Assembly: GCA_020073705.1 (NCBI GenBank)
Contig: JAIQES010000012.1
Coordinates: 17,559 to 81,558, forward strand
Direction of reading: 5' to 3'
DNA length: 64,000 nt
Source: Terriglobia bacterium
Lineage (GTDB): Bacteria > Acidobacteriota > Terriglobia > Acidiferrales > UBA7541
Both the position numbers and the translations under genes were made by a program. The notes under the pieces are model-generated. The model worked only from the letters and a program-made list of their open reading frames with translations. It was not told the origin of the DNA and did not search any database. Positions within the stretch are counted from its first letter, which is position 1. Each line of letters begins with the position of its first letter. This document shows, in pieces, positions 9,023 through 19,301 of the stretch.

Positions 9023-11208
9023 ACAGGCCAACCGAAGTTCTCGGCGCCGAGTTGAATCTCCAGCAGGCCTTCCGCAGGAAGCACATCCACGGGCAAGCCG
9101 CCTTCCCAGAGGGCGATTCCGAGCGAAATGGATTTTCGTTCTCCGAGCAATACCATCTCTTTCGCAACGGACACTTCTAGAATCTTCTCGCAAGCCACCT
9201 GGACCGCTTCATCCGGCCCGAGCAGACAAAGATCGCGTGATTCGACCAGGTAGCCGGACGCGCGGCCTTTCTCCAGGTGCACCACGACCCTCAGTACCTG
9301 CTCGGCGAGCAGCGTAATACGGAATTCGGCGTCTTTCAGTTCGGCCAGCGCCTCAGCGAATACATCCACCCGCAGGCAAAAACGCTTATCATCGAATCCG
9401 TAATGCAGTTCGTGCAACAGCAACAAACGGCCATGCATTGCGCTGCTGCGGCGGTCGGCGGAATACAGCCCCGCGCCCATCCATTCGAAATAGGTGGATT
9501 CGCGGCCGTCCACTTTCACGGAGAGATAGGCCGATGGCGGCAGGATGAGCGCGCGTTCCGGCAGGCGTTTGATTGGCTCGGCCAGAACATCGGGGGCTTC
9601 CGCTCCCAGCGCGAGATACACTTCGGTCAACAGCTTCCGGTAGAACGCGTCGAACTCCTCGTCGTTGGCTGAGCTGTGTTCCGGGCCATACCACCAGCAC
9701 CAGTCGCTTCCCTCCGCCCCGAGCAAAGCCTCATAAGAGGCCGCGAGTTGCTCGCGGGTCGGCGCGTTTGGAAAACCTTTGGTCGCTTTCTCCGCTTCCT
9801 GCGCATAGAAATCGCGCGCGCGGTGCAGATGTTCCCACGCCAACACGTCTTCGCCCGAACCGATCCAGACATCAAAGTTGGCGTTAATCCATGACGCCGG
9901 AAAAATTCCATTGTTCACAGGAATTTCTCCCGCCGCGGAAACTGCTTCGCTTGCCGTCAGCGCGCGGATATCGGGATCGTTCTCGATCCGGCGATAAAAC
10001 TGCCGCAGAAATTCGCGACCGTTCCCCGGGTAATACTCCCATGCGTTTTCGCCGTCGAGGATCAAGGAAATAGTCAAAGGACGCCCGGTCCGGACGCGCT
10101 CGCCAATGGCGCGAATCCGGCGATAGAGGTCCTCAGCCGCAGCCCCGGAATCCATCCGGCTATAGACGAAACCGACCAGGTCCGACAGATAGTGATCGCG
10201 GAAAAATCCAGCCATTTCGCGGCCGCCCACCCGCACACGTAGCGGGGAGTAAAGCTTCTCCGCGTTGTCCGGCACGCCGGTGCTATCCCGGCCAAACCCA
10301 ACACCGAGGGTATGTCCGAGCACACCTTCGTCCGTGGCGAACCACTTGAACCCCAGTCCGGCCGCGAGCGAGAGAGCCTCCTCGGAAACAGAACCCTCCG
10401 ATGGCCACAATCCGTCCGGCGCACGTCCGAAAACTCGCTCATGATAACGCCGCGCGCGCACGAGCTGTTCGAGGGCGTCTTCCGGATGGCGAAACGCAGG
10501 CGCGGGCAGCGGTGTTCCGGAATTCGACACGCGCGCAATGTCGGTATTGCACAGCAACGGGAGGATGGGATGGTAGAACGGTGTCACCGAAATTTCGATC
10601 TGCCCCGAGGAAGCGGCGCGGCGGTATTCCGGCAACACGCGTCCGAGAAGTTCGAACTGTTTCGCGCGAAGCTCTTGCTTGTCATGCTCGGTATAGTCGT
10701 CTCCTCTCTGGGCCAGGCGCGAAACGACCGGATCGCTCGCCAAATACTCCTCATCCATCCAGGCGAGTTGTGAAAGCAGTTGGAGATCGCGCCAATCGCG
10801 CTCGCCAAACGTCTGCGTGGCGCGCTGATTGCCCTGCGCCTGCACCCGTTGATAAAGTTCGACAAACCGCGGCCACCGCGCCATCAAATGCTCATAATTG
10901 AGCTGGAAGGCGCGCACCAGGATTTCAGATTTATCTTCTGCAGTCAGGCTTGCCGTCGGACGGAACGCCGTCGCAAACCAAGGCTCGTCAAAATGTCCGC
11001 TCGCATATTCCTCGAGCTGTGCGCCGAGCGACGGCACGACGTTGAATGTCGCGTGCACGCCGGGAAATTCCTCGAGCACGCGAACCATTCCCCAGTAATC
11101 TTTGAGCGCATGCAGCCGCGTCCATGGCAGCACGTACCGGCCCGTGGACGGATCACGGTATTGCGGCTGGTGCATGTGCCATAGGACCATCAGATGGACG
11201 CGGTTCAT
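9019..11208 (-). CDS. Glycoside hydrolase family 57 protein
   Basis: A 729-residue protein of the GH57 alpha-glucan-active family (amylases, branching enzymes, 4-alpha-glucanotransferases). The N-terminal signature HMHQP is at 11-15. The motif GLWPSEGS holds the likely nucleophile Glu271, and LILDGENAW holds the likely acid Asp385, giving the normal region III and IV spacing. A roughly 250-residue C-terminal part includes WCWWYGPEHSSANDEEFD and ends in beta-rich sequence. No signal peptide is visible, so a cytosolic glycogen- or maltodextrin-related role is likely, but specificity cannot be assigned. It is divergent from the LptF-LptG gene, with starts 57 bases apart. Confidence 0.9.
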   Translation of the reverse strand: MNRVHLMVLWHMHQPQYRDPSTGRYVLPWTRLHALKDYWGMVRVLEEFPGVHATFNVVPSLGAQLEEYASGHFDEPWFATAFRPTASLTAEDKSEILVRAFQLNYEHLMARWPRFVELYQRVQAQGNQRATQTFGERDWRDLQLLSQLAWMDEEYLASDPVVSRLAQRGDDYTEHDKQELRAKQFELLGRVLPEYRRAASSGQIEISVTPFYHPILPLLCNTDIARVSNSGTPLPAPAFRHPEDALEQLVRARRYHERVFGRAPDGLWPSEGSVSEEALSLAAGLGFKWFATDEGVLGHTLGVGFGRDSTGVPDNAEKLYSPLRVRVGGREMAGFFRDHYLSDLVGFVYSRMDSGAAAEDLYRRIRAIGERVRTGRPLTISLILDGENAWEYYPGNGREFLRQFYRRIENDPDIRALTASEAVSAAGEIPVNNGIFPASWINANFDVWIGSGEDVLAWEHLHRARDFYAQEAEKATKGFPNAPTREQLAASYEALLGAEGSDWCWWYGPEHSSANDEEFDAFYRKLLTEVYLALGAEAPDVLAEPIKRLPERALILPPSAYLSVKVDGRESTYFEWMGAGLYSADRRSSAMHGRLLLLHELHYGFDDKRFCLRVDVFAEALAELKDAEFRITLLAEQVLRVVVHLEKGRASGYLVESRDLCLLGPDEAVQVACEKILEVSVAKEMVLLGERKSISLGIALWEGGLPVDVLPAEGLLEIQLGAENFGWPV

Positions 11209-11265
11209 CTGGCTGCCGCCTGCAACCCCAATGTCGCGGGCATGCTAGAATGGCGGCTTCTTGCG

Positions 11266-13596
11266 ATGCGCCTTATCGACAGGTATATCTGCCGCCAGGT
11301 TTTCTCCCACGCGCTGCTGGGACTAGGAATTTTCACATTTGTCTTTTTCGTGCCGCAACTGGTGCGGCTGATGGATTTGGTTGTCCGCCACTCGGCGTCC
11401 TGGACGACGCTTGGGGTGCTCTTCCTGTGCACATTTCCCGGAATTCTCAGCTTCACCCTGCCCATCGGCGTTCTGGTCGGCGTGCTGATTGCGCTGGGAC
11501 GCCTGTCCGCCGATAGCGAGATCATCGCCATGACCTCGCTCGGCATGGGACGCCGCCGGTTGCTGGTGCCGGTTGGAATCCTCGCTGTAGGCGCAACCCT
11601 GATCACTTTTTCCATGACGCTCTGGCTCGCGCCCCTTTCTGTGCGCACCTATCGCGCGCTCGAAGATCACTTGCGGGCCGGACAAGCTTCCTACCAGATT
11701 GCGCCGCGCGTCTTCGACGAACGATTCCCTCGCCTGGTCCTCTACGTGAATGATATCGACGCGGCCGCCACACGCTGGCACGGAGTCTTCCTCGCGGAGA
11801 CGGACACTAAGGACGTCTCGCGCCTTACTCTGGCGGAGCAAGCGATTGTAATTGCCGACCGCAGCGAGGGCAAGCTGGAGTTGCACTTGCGTAACGGAAG
11901 CGTTCACGAATTCTCTCTCAGCGAGCCGGGCAACTATTCTCTCTCAGGCTTCGCTGAACGCGACTTGCCCGTCGAAATCCACGGACTCGAAACCGAGCGC
12001 GCATCCGAGCCAGCCATCCCAGGCCGCACGATGGGTGTTCTCCTCCGTGAACGCGGCAAGGGCGCCCGCGACGCGAGCGTCGAGATTCAGCGCCGCCTCT
12101 CCTTTCCATTCGCATGTATTTCCTTTGCTCTCCTGGCCATACCGCTCGGAGCGCGTCCCCGGCGCGGAGGCCGTGCCGCTGGATTTCTGATCACGCTCCT
12201 CCTCATCTGCGGATACTACCTGATGTTCACGATCGGCGTGGCATTGGCACGCCAGGGTGCAGTACCGGTTTGGGCAGGAATCTGGTCAGCGAACGTGCTG
12301 ATGGCGGGGCTGGGGTTGTTTCTGTTGCCCCGGCTGGAGAGAATGCCGGGCAACAGTAAATGGGACGCTGCCATTGCCTCCATGACAGACTGGCGTCTCT
12401 GGAAAATGTTCCTGCGCGAGAAACACGGTCTTGCGGCCACGAGCACGAGCAACGATCCGGTGTCGCGCCGTCGCCCTGGCCTGACCCGGATAGGACGCGG
12501 GGGCATTCCGCAACTGCTCGACATTTACCTGTTGCGCAGCTTCTTCTACTACTTTCTCCTCTTGACCGCGGGCTTCATCTTGCTCTTCGAGGTGTTCACG
12601 TTTTTCGATCTCTTGGAAGATATTGCCCTGCATCGCACCGGGCTGTTGGAAGTCCTCGACTATTTTCTTTATCTCGCGAGCTACCTGTTCTATCAGCTCG
12701 CGCCGCTGTCCGCGCTGGTGGCTGTGTTGGTCACGCTCGGTATCATGACGAAAAACAACGAACTCGTCGCCTTCAAGGCCGGAGGCATCAGTCTTTACCG
12801 CATTTCTCTGCCGCTGCTGCTGGCAGGGCTGATGCTTGCCGGAGGATTGGTATTGCTGGATGACACCTATCTGCCTTACGCCAATCAGCGCCAGGATGCC
12901 CTGCGAAATCAGATCAAAGGCCGCCCTGCGCAAACCTACTACCAGCCTCGCCGGCAATGGATCTTCGGAGAAAATTCGAACGTTTATAATTACGAATTCT
13001 TTGACGCAGACACGGAACTGTTCGGAGGGCTGAATGTCTTCGAACTCGACCCCGCTACGTTCGAAATCAGGAGGCGTATCTATGCTGCACGCGCCCATTG
13101 GGACAAACAGCAGCGGGTCTGGATTCTGGAATCCGGATGGCTCCGCGATTTCGACCATGGCCACGTCTCTCGCTACGTGCCGTTCCTGGGCTATGCGCTC
13201 AAAGAGGTGAACGAGCCGCCTTCATATTTCAACCGCGAGGTGCGCCAGTCTTACCAGATGACATGGTGGGAATTGAAACAATACATCGGCGACCTTCGCC
13301 GGGCAGGGTTCGACGTGGCGCGGCTTTCCGTGCAGTTGCAGAAAAAAATCTCATTCCCTTTGATCGCGCCCATTATCATCCTGCTCGCGATTCCCTTCTC
13401 GATTCTTGTGGGAACCCGCGGCGCCGTGGGTGGCCTCGCGCTGGGGGTAGGAATTGCGATTGTGTACTGGGCGGCTTCCGCACTGGCGGAAGCGATGGGC
13501 GCCGTCGGCCAGTTGCCTCCGCTGCTGGCCGGATGGGCCCCGGACACGATCTTTGGCTTTCTTGGACTTTATTTCTTCCTGAAGATGCCTACTTAG
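11266..13596 (+). CDS. LptF-LptG fusion: lipopolysaccharide-export permease
   Basis: The 776-residue protein carries two YjgP/YjgQ permease units in one chain. Unit 1 (about 1-370) starts MRLIDRYICRQVFSHALLG, has TM1-3, a periplasmic beta-jellyroll stretch (YQIAPRVFDERFPRLVLYV) and TM4-6 (SFPFACISFALLAIPLGA). A basic linker of roughly 60 residues leads to unit 2 (LLDIYLLRSFFYYFLLL) with the same order, ending ISFPLIAPIIILLAIPFS and two more helices. LptF and LptG are normally separate proteins of about 350-400 residues that pair in the LptB2FG transporter moving LPS from the inner membrane. ATG 11266 fits the family start; ATG 11242 is an in-frame alternative. No lptB or lptC is adjacent. Confidence 0.88.
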   Translation: MRLIDRYICRQVFSHALLGLGIFTFVFFVPQLVRLMDLVVRHSASWTTLGVLFLCTFPGILSFTLPIGVLVGVLIALGRLSADSEIIAMTSLGMGRRRLLVPVGILAVGATLITFSMTLWLAPLSVRTYRALEDHLRAGQASYQIAPRVFDERFPRLVLYVNDIDAAATRWHGVFLAETDTKDVSRLTLAEQAIVIADRSEGKLELHLRNGSVHEFSLSEPGNYSLSGFAERDLPVEIHGLETERASEPAIPGRTMGVLLRERGKGARDASVEIQRRLSFPFACISFALLAIPLGARPRRGGRAAGFLITLLLICGYYLMFTIGVALARQGAVPVWAGIWSANVLMAGLGLFLLPRLERMPGNSKWDAAIASMTDWRLWKMFLREKHGLAATSTSNDPVSRRRPGLTRIGRGGIPQLLDIYLLRSFFYYFLLLTAGFILLFEVFTFFDLLEDIALHRTGLLEVLDYFLYLASYLFYQLAPLSALVAVLVTLGIMTKNNELVAFKAGGISLYRISLPLLLAGLMLAGGLVLLDDTYLPYANQRQDALRNQIKGRPAQTYYQPRRQWIFGENSNVYNYEFFDADTELFGGLNVFELDPATFEIRRRIYAARAHWDKQQRVWILESGWLRDFDHGHVSRYVPFLGYALKEVNEPPSYFNREVRQSYQMTWWELKQYIGDLRRAGFDVARLSVQLQKKISFPLIAPIIILLAIPFSILVGTRGAVGGLALGVGIAIVYWAASALAEAMGAVGQLPPLLAGWAPDTIFGFLGLYFFLKMPT

Positions 13597-13739
13597 TATT
13601 CCACCTTAACAACATTCCTATTCCTGCGATCTATAACTTAAAATATGAGATTCCAACTTCGCGCAATTCGTGTCGGCCAATACTTGAGGAATTACTCTCA
13701 AGCTTTGCTGGACGTCATCGCTTGATGGGATAGGTGTGC

Positions 13740-14189
13740 TCAAAATCTAATGTTACACTTGAGATTGTTAATGATTCGTCGTATCGGGTTAATCTGAATA
13801 GCTTCAGATTGAACTTCGAGCGTTTCTTGAGGTCTGTCTCGTGGTTGAAGTGCCAGCGAGACCTCGTTGATGCCCAGAGCTAAATCGAGCGCCCGGTCAT
13901 TGGTGCGGAAAAAGCCCCGTTTCGAGAGCATTGGATGGATTTGACCGGGGTGAAGATTGTGGAGTTCGAACCGGCCAGCAGTATCGCTATAGGCCCTTTG
14001 AGAACCACTATGTCCGAAGTCGAGAACAACTTCGACAAGCGAAGCGAGCTCCCCATTTTCGTCGATCACCTGAAGCTGTAATTCTGTTTCACCGGGTTGC
14101 GATTGTGCTGTTCCCCGCGAAGCAGACAGGAACACGAGTGCAAGCAACGCACCGATAGATGCTTTCGACCTGCATTGGCGCGCGTTCAT
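13740..14189 (-). CDS. Small exported carboxypeptidase-regulatory-like domain protein, possibly truncated
   Basis: About 149 residues: a signal peptide (basic start, then ASIGALLALVFLSASRGTAQS) and one beta-sandwich of the carboxypeptidase regulatory-like type (LQLQVIDENGELASLVEVVL, YSDTAGRFELHNLHPGQI, NEVSLALQP). The end, ETLEVQSEAIQINPIRR, resembles the point where this domain leads into the plug and barrel of large TonB-dependent receptors. The chain stops 16 residues later with low-complexity sequence, so it may be the remnant of a larger receptor or simply a stand-alone domain. ATG 14189 has an AAAGAGA upstream; ATG 14201 is also in frame. The gene is less GC-rich than its neighbours. 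Confidence 0.6.
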   Translation of the reverse strand: MNARQCRSKASIGALLALVFLSASRGTAQSQPGETELQLQVIDENGELASLVEVVLDFGHSGSQRAYSDTAGRFELHNLHPGQIHPMLSKRGFFRTNDRALDLALGINEVSLALQPRDRPQETLEVQSEAIQINPIRRIINNLKCNIRF

Positions 14190-14360
14190 TCTCTTTGTCA
14201 TGCTTCATGTTTGTGATATACAAATTCCACTCTCAATTTGCCAGTGAAAGAATGCATCCCGGCGCGGATTGGACCTTAATCGCGTCCTTGTCGGCGGACC
14301 GACTTCCCTTGCTCCAATTTGTGGACCTGACGATGCGCCATTGAAAAAGTGCCTGGTGAG

Positions 14361-17081
14361 CTACCTCTTCTTTTTCTTACTCTTGCCAATCTTCTTGCCG
14401 GGATCCCTTACAGAATGCTCCTCGATGATCGCCTGTGCCGCAGCTAACCGCGCAATTGGCACTCGGAAAGGTGATGCACTCACGTAGTCCATGCCTACCT
14501 GGTGGCAGAACTTGACGCTCGCCGTGTCGCCACCATGTTCACCGCAAATCCCGATCTTGAGTTTTGGCCGTGTCGACCGCCCGCGTTCGATACACCAACG
14601 GATCAGCAAACCTACGCCGTGGATGTCCAGCGATTGGAAAGGATCGTACGAAAAAACTGCCGCCTTCTTCTCGTCTATGTAATCTGGCAGAAACCGTCCT
14701 GCGTCATCGCGAGACAGTCCCATGGTCATCTGTGTCAAATCATTCGTTCCGAAAGAAAAGAATTGGGCCACTTCGGCGATCTCATCGGCAAGTAATGCGG
14801 CCCTCGGAAGTTCGATCATGGTCCCCACCATATATTCAAGTTTCACTCCAGATTTCTGAATAATCTCATCCGCAACGCGATGTGTCGCATCGGTTAGGAT
14901 CTGCAATTCTTTTCGATCCATGACGAGAGGGTGCATAATCTCAGGCAGAACTTTGATTCCTAGTTTCTTACACTCAACTGCCGCTTCAATAATCGCCCGG
15001 ACCTGCATTTCTAATATCTCAGGATAGGTGATGGCGAGCCTGCAGCCGCGGTGCCCGAGCATGGGATTCGCTTCGTATAATTGCTCGATCCGCCGCGCGA
15101 CGATCTCGACGTCCACACCGATTTTCCGCGCTAACTCCTCCTGCTTCTCCCGATCATGTGGCACGAACTCATGCAGGGGCGGGTCGATCAACCGGACCGT
15201 GACCGGGAAGCCATCCATCGCCTTGAAAATACCCACGAAATCTCGCCGCTGGTAAGGAAGGAGCTTCTCAAGGGCCTTGCGTCGTGCGTCAGGGGAATCG
15301 GCGATGATCATTTCTTGAATCGCAAGTTGCCGGTCAAGACTTTTCTCCGGCTGCTCGAAATCCTTGAAGAACATGTGCTCTGTGCGGCACAGACCGATTC
15401 CCTCAGCTCCCATCTGACGGCCTTTTCGTGCGTCGTGCGGCGTGTCGGCGTTAGTTCGGACGCGCAGCCTACGGATGCTGTCTGTCCAACCCATCAAAGT
15501 CGAAAATGTGTCAGGCAGTTCTGGAGTTGAAAGTTTTACTTCACCTTCGTAGACCACCCCTTCATTCCCATCGAGCGTTATCCAGTCGCCCTGGCGAATC
15601 ATCCTTCCATTCGCAGTCGCAGTTTTCGAAATATAGTCGATGTTGAGTTGCTCGCAGCCCACAACGCAGCATTTGCCCCAGCCTCGAGCCACAACCGCCG
15701 CGTGACTTGTCTTCCCTCCGGTTGCTGTCACGACGCCCTGCGCGGCGAACATCCCTCCCACATCTTCCGGGCTTGTTTCTCGCCGGACGAGAATGACCTT
15801 TTCGCCTATTCGTGCCATTGCTTCGGCGTCTTCGGCTGTGAAGACGGCCTTGCCCGCCGCCGCGCCGGGCACTGCGTTAATTCCGGTAGCCAACTTCCTC
15901 TCCCCGAGTTCGGCTTTCGGTACCGAAGGATCAATCACCGGATAAAAGAGCCTCTCGATATCCTCTGCCTTGATGCGGTTGATGGCCTCTTCCTTAGTGA
16001 TGAGGCCTTCCTTCGCCATGTCCGCGGCCATCTTGAAGGTAGCCGCCGGCGTGCGCTTTCCGACGCGCGTTTGCAGCATGTAGAGCGTTCCTTCTTCGAC
16101 GGTGAATTCCATGTCTTGCATGTCACGGTAATGCGCTTCCAGCAGCTTGCGGACTTTCTGGAGTTGCCTGTATACCTTCGGCATCCGGGTCGCCATCTCG
16201 CTTAATTGCATCGGCGTCCGGATACCGGCGACGACGTCCTCACCTTGCGCGTTGATCAGGAAATCCCCGTAGAAGATCTTTTCACCGGTCGAAGGATCAC
16301 GTGTGAAACAAACGCCTGTTCCCGAATTGTCGCCGACATTGCCGAATACCATCTGCACGACGTTAACGGCCGTCCCAAGCAGACCGCTAATGTGCTCCAC
16401 TTGGCGGTATTTCACTGCCTTCTCGGCCATCCACGATCCGAACACAGCGCCGATTGCCCCCCAAAGCTGCTCTTCCGGGTCTTCCGGAAAATCTTTCCCG
16501 GTCCGTTTCTTGAAATGCTCCTTGTATTCGCCGACCAATTCTTGCCATCCGTATGCTGGCACCTGGGTATCATCCCTCACTCCGAGCCGTGCTTTCATGG
16601 CGCGTAGCTTTTCTTCAAGTTCTTCTTTAGACAATCCAATAACAACAGTAGAGTACATTTGAACAAACCGCCGGTAGGCATCCCACGCAAAACGGTCGTT
16701 TTTGGTATTCAGGGCCAGCGCCTCGACCGACTGATTGTTCAATCCCAAGTTCAGAATTGTCTCCATCATGCCGGGCATAGACCTTGCAGAGCCAGATCGC
16801 ACGCTCACCAGGAGAGGATCCTTTGCATCGCCGAGCTTCTTTTTCGTGGCACGTTCGAGACGAGCCAGGTTCTTCTTCACTTCTGCAGCCAGCGATTGGG
16901 GGTACTTGCGTTCGTGTTTTAAGTAGTAGTCACAACATTCCGTTGTGATGGTGAATCCGGCCGGCACGGGGAGACCAATGCGGGTCATTTCGGCGAGGCC
17001 GGCACCTTTGCCGCCAAGCAATTCCTTCATCGTGCCAGCGCCTTCTGCTTTTCCTGCACCAAAGAAGTAAACGTATTTCAC
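14361..17081 (-). CDS. ppdK: Pyruvate, phosphate dikinase
   Basis: Interconverts pyruvate, ATP and phosphate with phosphoenolpyruvate, AMP and pyrophosphate, a reversible step between glycolysis and gluconeogenesis. The 906-residue protein has the full three-domain order: the ATP-grasp domain (KELLGGKGAGLAEM, SVRSGSARSMPGMMETILNL, FGNVGDNSGTGV), the swivelling phosphohistidine domain with His460 in GGKTSHAAVVARGWGKCCVVG, and the PEP/pyruvate barrel (GIGLCRTEHMFF, GHRGCRLAITYPEI, FGTNDLTQMTMG, GICGEHGGD). The start codon is GTG at 17081. It lies 87 bases after glyS on the same strand, so it may be the last gene of the recO-glyQ-glyS run. Confidence 0.97.
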   Translation of the reverse strand: MKYVYFFGAGKAEGAGTMKELLGGKGAGLAEMTRIGLPVPAGFTITTECCDYYLKHERKYPQSLAAEVKKNLARLERATKKKLGDAKDPLLVSVRSGSARSMPGMMETILNLGLNNQSVEALALNTKNDRFAWDAYRRFVQMYSTVVIGLSKEELEEKLRAMKARLGVRDDTQVPAYGWQELVGEYKEHFKKRTGKDFPEDPEEQLWGAIGAVFGSWMAEKAVKYRQVEHISGLLGTAVNVVQMVFGNVGDNSGTGVCFTRDPSTGEKIFYGDFLINAQGEDVVAGIRTPMQLSEMATRMPKVYRQLQKVRKLLEAHYRDMQDMEFTVEEGTLYMLQTRVGKRTPAATFKMAADMAKEGLITKEEAINRIKAEDIERLFYPVIDPSVPKAELGERKLATGINAVPGAAAGKAVFTAEDAEAMARIGEKVILVRRETSPEDVGGMFAAQGVVTATGGKTSHAAVVARGWGKCCVVGCEQLNIDYISKTATANGRMIRQGDWITLDGNEGVVYEGEVKLSTPELPDTFSTLMGWTDSIRRLRVRTNADTPHDARKGRQMGAEGIGLCRTEHMFFKDFEQPEKSLDRQLAIQEMIIADSPDARRKALEKLLPYQRRDFVGIFKAMDGFPVTVRLIDPPLHEFVPHDREKQEELARKIGVDVEIVARRIEQLYEANPMLGHRGCRLAITYPEILEMQVRAIIEAAVECKKLGIKVLPEIMHPLVMDRKELQILTDATHRVADEIIQKSGVKLEYMVGTMIELPRAALLADEIAEVAQFFSFGTNDLTQMTMGLSRDDAGRFLPDYIDEKKAAVFSYDPFQSLDIHGVGLLIRWCIERGRSTRPKLKIGICGEHGGDTASVKFCHQVGMDYVSASPFRVPIARLAAAQAIIEEHSVRDPGKKIGKSKKKKR

Positions 17082-17123
17082 GAGATACTCACTCCCTTCG
17101 AATAAGGCTTAAAATAGTTTTGT

Positions 17124-17137
17124 GTCGGCTCGCCGAC
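17124..17137. repeat. GTCGGC-NN-GCCGAC palindrome, copy 1
   Basis: GTCGGCTCGCCGAC, extended by one base on each side to a 16-base palindrome, lies between glyS and ppdK. It is one of four copies between 17.1 and 21.0 kb. Confidence 0.5.
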
Positions 17138-17168
17138 AACATAAGTCATACGCATTTCTTGACACGCC

Positions 17169-19301
17169 TTACGCCTTCTCTCTCGTTGCGATCTCAGAAA
17201 AATCCGCAATCTTCGAAAATTCCGAGAGTAGTTCCGAGAGCAGAGTCAGCCTGTTCTTACGGATCTGCTCGTCATCCGCCATCACCATCACATCGTCAAA
17301 AAAAAGGTCCACTACAGGACGCAGTCCCGCGATTCCTTGTAGCGCTTCACGGTATCGGCCTTCCCTCTTGTATTTCTCCGCCTCGCGCGCCACCGTTGCC
17401 GCTTGCGAGTGCAACTGGCGTTCGGCTTCCTCTGTGAACAAATCGGGCCGCACGGCCGGAAGCTTCCAGCCTGAATCGGGGCCCGCCTTTTCGAGGATCT
17501 TCCGAATACGCTTGAAGGAGATTGCCAGCGGCTCGAAGTTTCTCGTCTTGCGGATCCCCTTAATAGCCTCGATCCGCCGCACGGCGTCTACCAGATCATC
17601 AGCGCCTGCGGCAAAGGCAGCGTTGATTTCATCGTATGCCAAGCCTCCCCGTTCTCTCAAAACGAACCGCGCGCGTTCGAGAATAAACTCCATCACCTGC
17701 TTTTCCGCATCCGGAGCAACCGCAATTGGGGCAGGCGATTTCGCCAGTGTACGGATCGAGCGCGCGATCATCAACGAGAGAGAGAGCGGCAATTTGGTTT
17801 CGATCAGGATCTTGACAATTCCCATCGCCGCCCTGCGCAACGCGAACGGATCGCTCGACCCGGAAGGAATTAACCCCACGGCGAAACAGCCCGCCAGAGA
17901 ATCAAGCTTGTCTGCGAGAGCAACAGCCTGGCCCGCAATGTTTCTGGGAATTGGGTCATCGAGCCCGAGGGGCTTGTAATGATCGTATACGGCCCAGGCT
18001 ACTTCTTCAGGTTCTCCTTGAGCTTTTGCATAAAGGCCTCCAACAATGCCCTGCAACTCCGTAAACTCGCGGACCATGTCCGTAACCAGATCGCACTTGG
18101 CAAGCTCGGCGGCGCGATCAGCTGATGCCACGCTCGCATGAGAGATGCCGCTTGCAAACCACTGTTCGGCGAGCCATCGTGCGAGCGAGCGCACGCGCTC
18201 CACCTTGTCTCCGTAGCTCCCGAGCTTCGCCTGATAAGTCACTGCCCCCAACTTCGGCAAATAGTCGGCCAGCCGACATTTCTGATCCGCCTCCCAAAAA
18301 AAACGGGCATCCGCAAACCGGGCACGCAACACGCGCTCGTGTCCCGCGCGAATCAGTCCTGCTCGATCCTTGTCCAGATTGATGATCGTTAGAAAATGGG
18401 GAGCCAGAGATCCATCCTTCCGCTCCACCGCGAAATACTTCTGATGGCCCCGCATAACGGTAATCAGGATCTCGTCCGGCAGATCCAAATAACTGGGATC
18501 AAATCCGCCCAGGATCGCGGCCGGAAATTCATTGAGATACGTCACCAGATCCATGAGGCGTGCGTCTTCATGAACGCGTAACCCCTTGCTGGCGACGAGC
18601 CGGCGCAGTTCCGTCGCAATCTTCTTTCTCCGATCCTCAGCACGCACGAGTACGAAATTCCGGCGCAATTTTGAGGCATAATCCTTAGCGCCACTGACCG
18701 GCACCCTCGACTTCCCCAGAAATCGATGCCCTGCCGAGAATTTGCCGGCCACAGCATCACCTAAAGTCAGTCGAAGAGTTTTTCCTCCAAGCAGTGCTAC
18801 AACCCAACGAATCGGCCGGATAAAGCGCAATCCCGTTGCGCCGGTCCAGTACATGCTCCGCGGCCACGTGATTTCCGCAACGACACGCGGGAGGATCTCC
18901 TCCAAAATGTCTTTCGCTGCTCTTCCACGGATCACCTGCTTCGCAGCGAGATACTCGCCCTTGGGCGTGGTGACAAGGGAAAGTTTAGAGATCGGTAGAC
19001 CGACTTTGTGGGCAAAACTCTCGGCTGCCCGAGTCGGCGTGCCAACATTATCGAATGCTACCGACTTTGGCGGTCCCGTCATTTCTTTGATCTCGTCAGG
19101 TTGCCTGGCGCGAATGCTTGCGCAAGTGGCAGCCAATCGGCGCGGAGCTCCAAGCGTTTCGACAGCAGCTTCCTCCAATAGCTTATGAGCCCCAAAATAT
19201 TTTTCAAGTATTACTTTAAATTCCTCCACAGCGCCAGGAAGCATCCCTGCGGGGATTTCTTCGCAGCCGATTTCAAACAGGAAGTCCGTTGTCGCCTTCA
19301 T
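17169..19301 (-). CDS. glyS: Glycyl-tRNA synthetase, beta subunit
   Basis: The 710-residue beta chain of the bacterial alpha2-beta2 GlyRS, needed for tRNA-Gly recognition. Family markers in order are [17 protein letters not shown] at the start, [60 protein letters not shown], the [15 protein letters not shown] segment, and the HD-like helical region ending with [16 protein letters not shown] and a C-terminal anticodon-binding part ([14 protein letters not shown]). The start ATG overlaps the glyQ stop by four bases (19298-19301), which implies translational coupling of the two subunits. A GTCGGC-NN-GCCGAC palindrome lies inside the gene at 18264-18277. Confidence 0.97.
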   Translation of the reverse strand: MKATTDFLFEIGCEEIPAGMLPGAVEEFKVILEKYFGAHKLLEEAAVETLGAPRRLAATCASIRARQPDEIKEMTGPPKSVAFDNVGTPTRAAESFAHKVGLPISKLSLVTTPKGEYLAAKQVIRGRAAKDILEEILPRVVAEITWPRSMYWTGATGLRFIRPIRWVVALLGGKTLRLTLGDAVAGKFSAGHRFLGKSRVPVSGAKDYASKLRRNFVLVRAEDRRKKIATELRRLVASKGLRVHEDARLMDLVTYLNEFPAAILGGFDPSYLDLPDEILITVMRGHQKYFAVERKDGSLAPHFLTIINLDKDRAGLIRAGHERVLRARFADARFFWEADQKCRLADYLPKLGAVTYQAKLGSYGDKVERVRSLARWLAEQWFASGISHASVASADRAAELAKCDLVTDMVREFTELQGIVGGLYAKAQGEPEEVAWAVYDHYKPLGLDDPIPRNIAGQAVALADKLDSLAGCFAVGLIPSGSSDPFALRRAAMGIVKILIETKLPLSLSLMIARSIRTLAKSPAPIAVAPDAEKQVMEFILERARFVLRERGGLAYDEINAAFAAGADDLVDAVRRIEAIKGIRKTRNFEPLAISFKRIRKILEKAGPDSGWKLPAVRPDLFTEEAERQLHSQAATVAREAEKYKREGRYREALQGIAGLRPVVDLFFDDVMVMADDEQIRKNRLTLLSELLSEFSKIADFSEIATREKA
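18264..18277. repeat. GTCGGC-NN-GCCGAC palindrome, copy 2 (in glyS)
   Basis: GTCGGCCAGCCGAC within the glyS coding sequence, encoding part of CRLADYL on the minus strand. Confidence 0.45.

Noticed and set aside
12286..13164. Minus-strand open frame of 292 codons inside the LptF-LptG gene
   Set aside because: Glutamine-, glutamate- and histidine-rich antisense product; the sense strand encodes conserved membrane helices.
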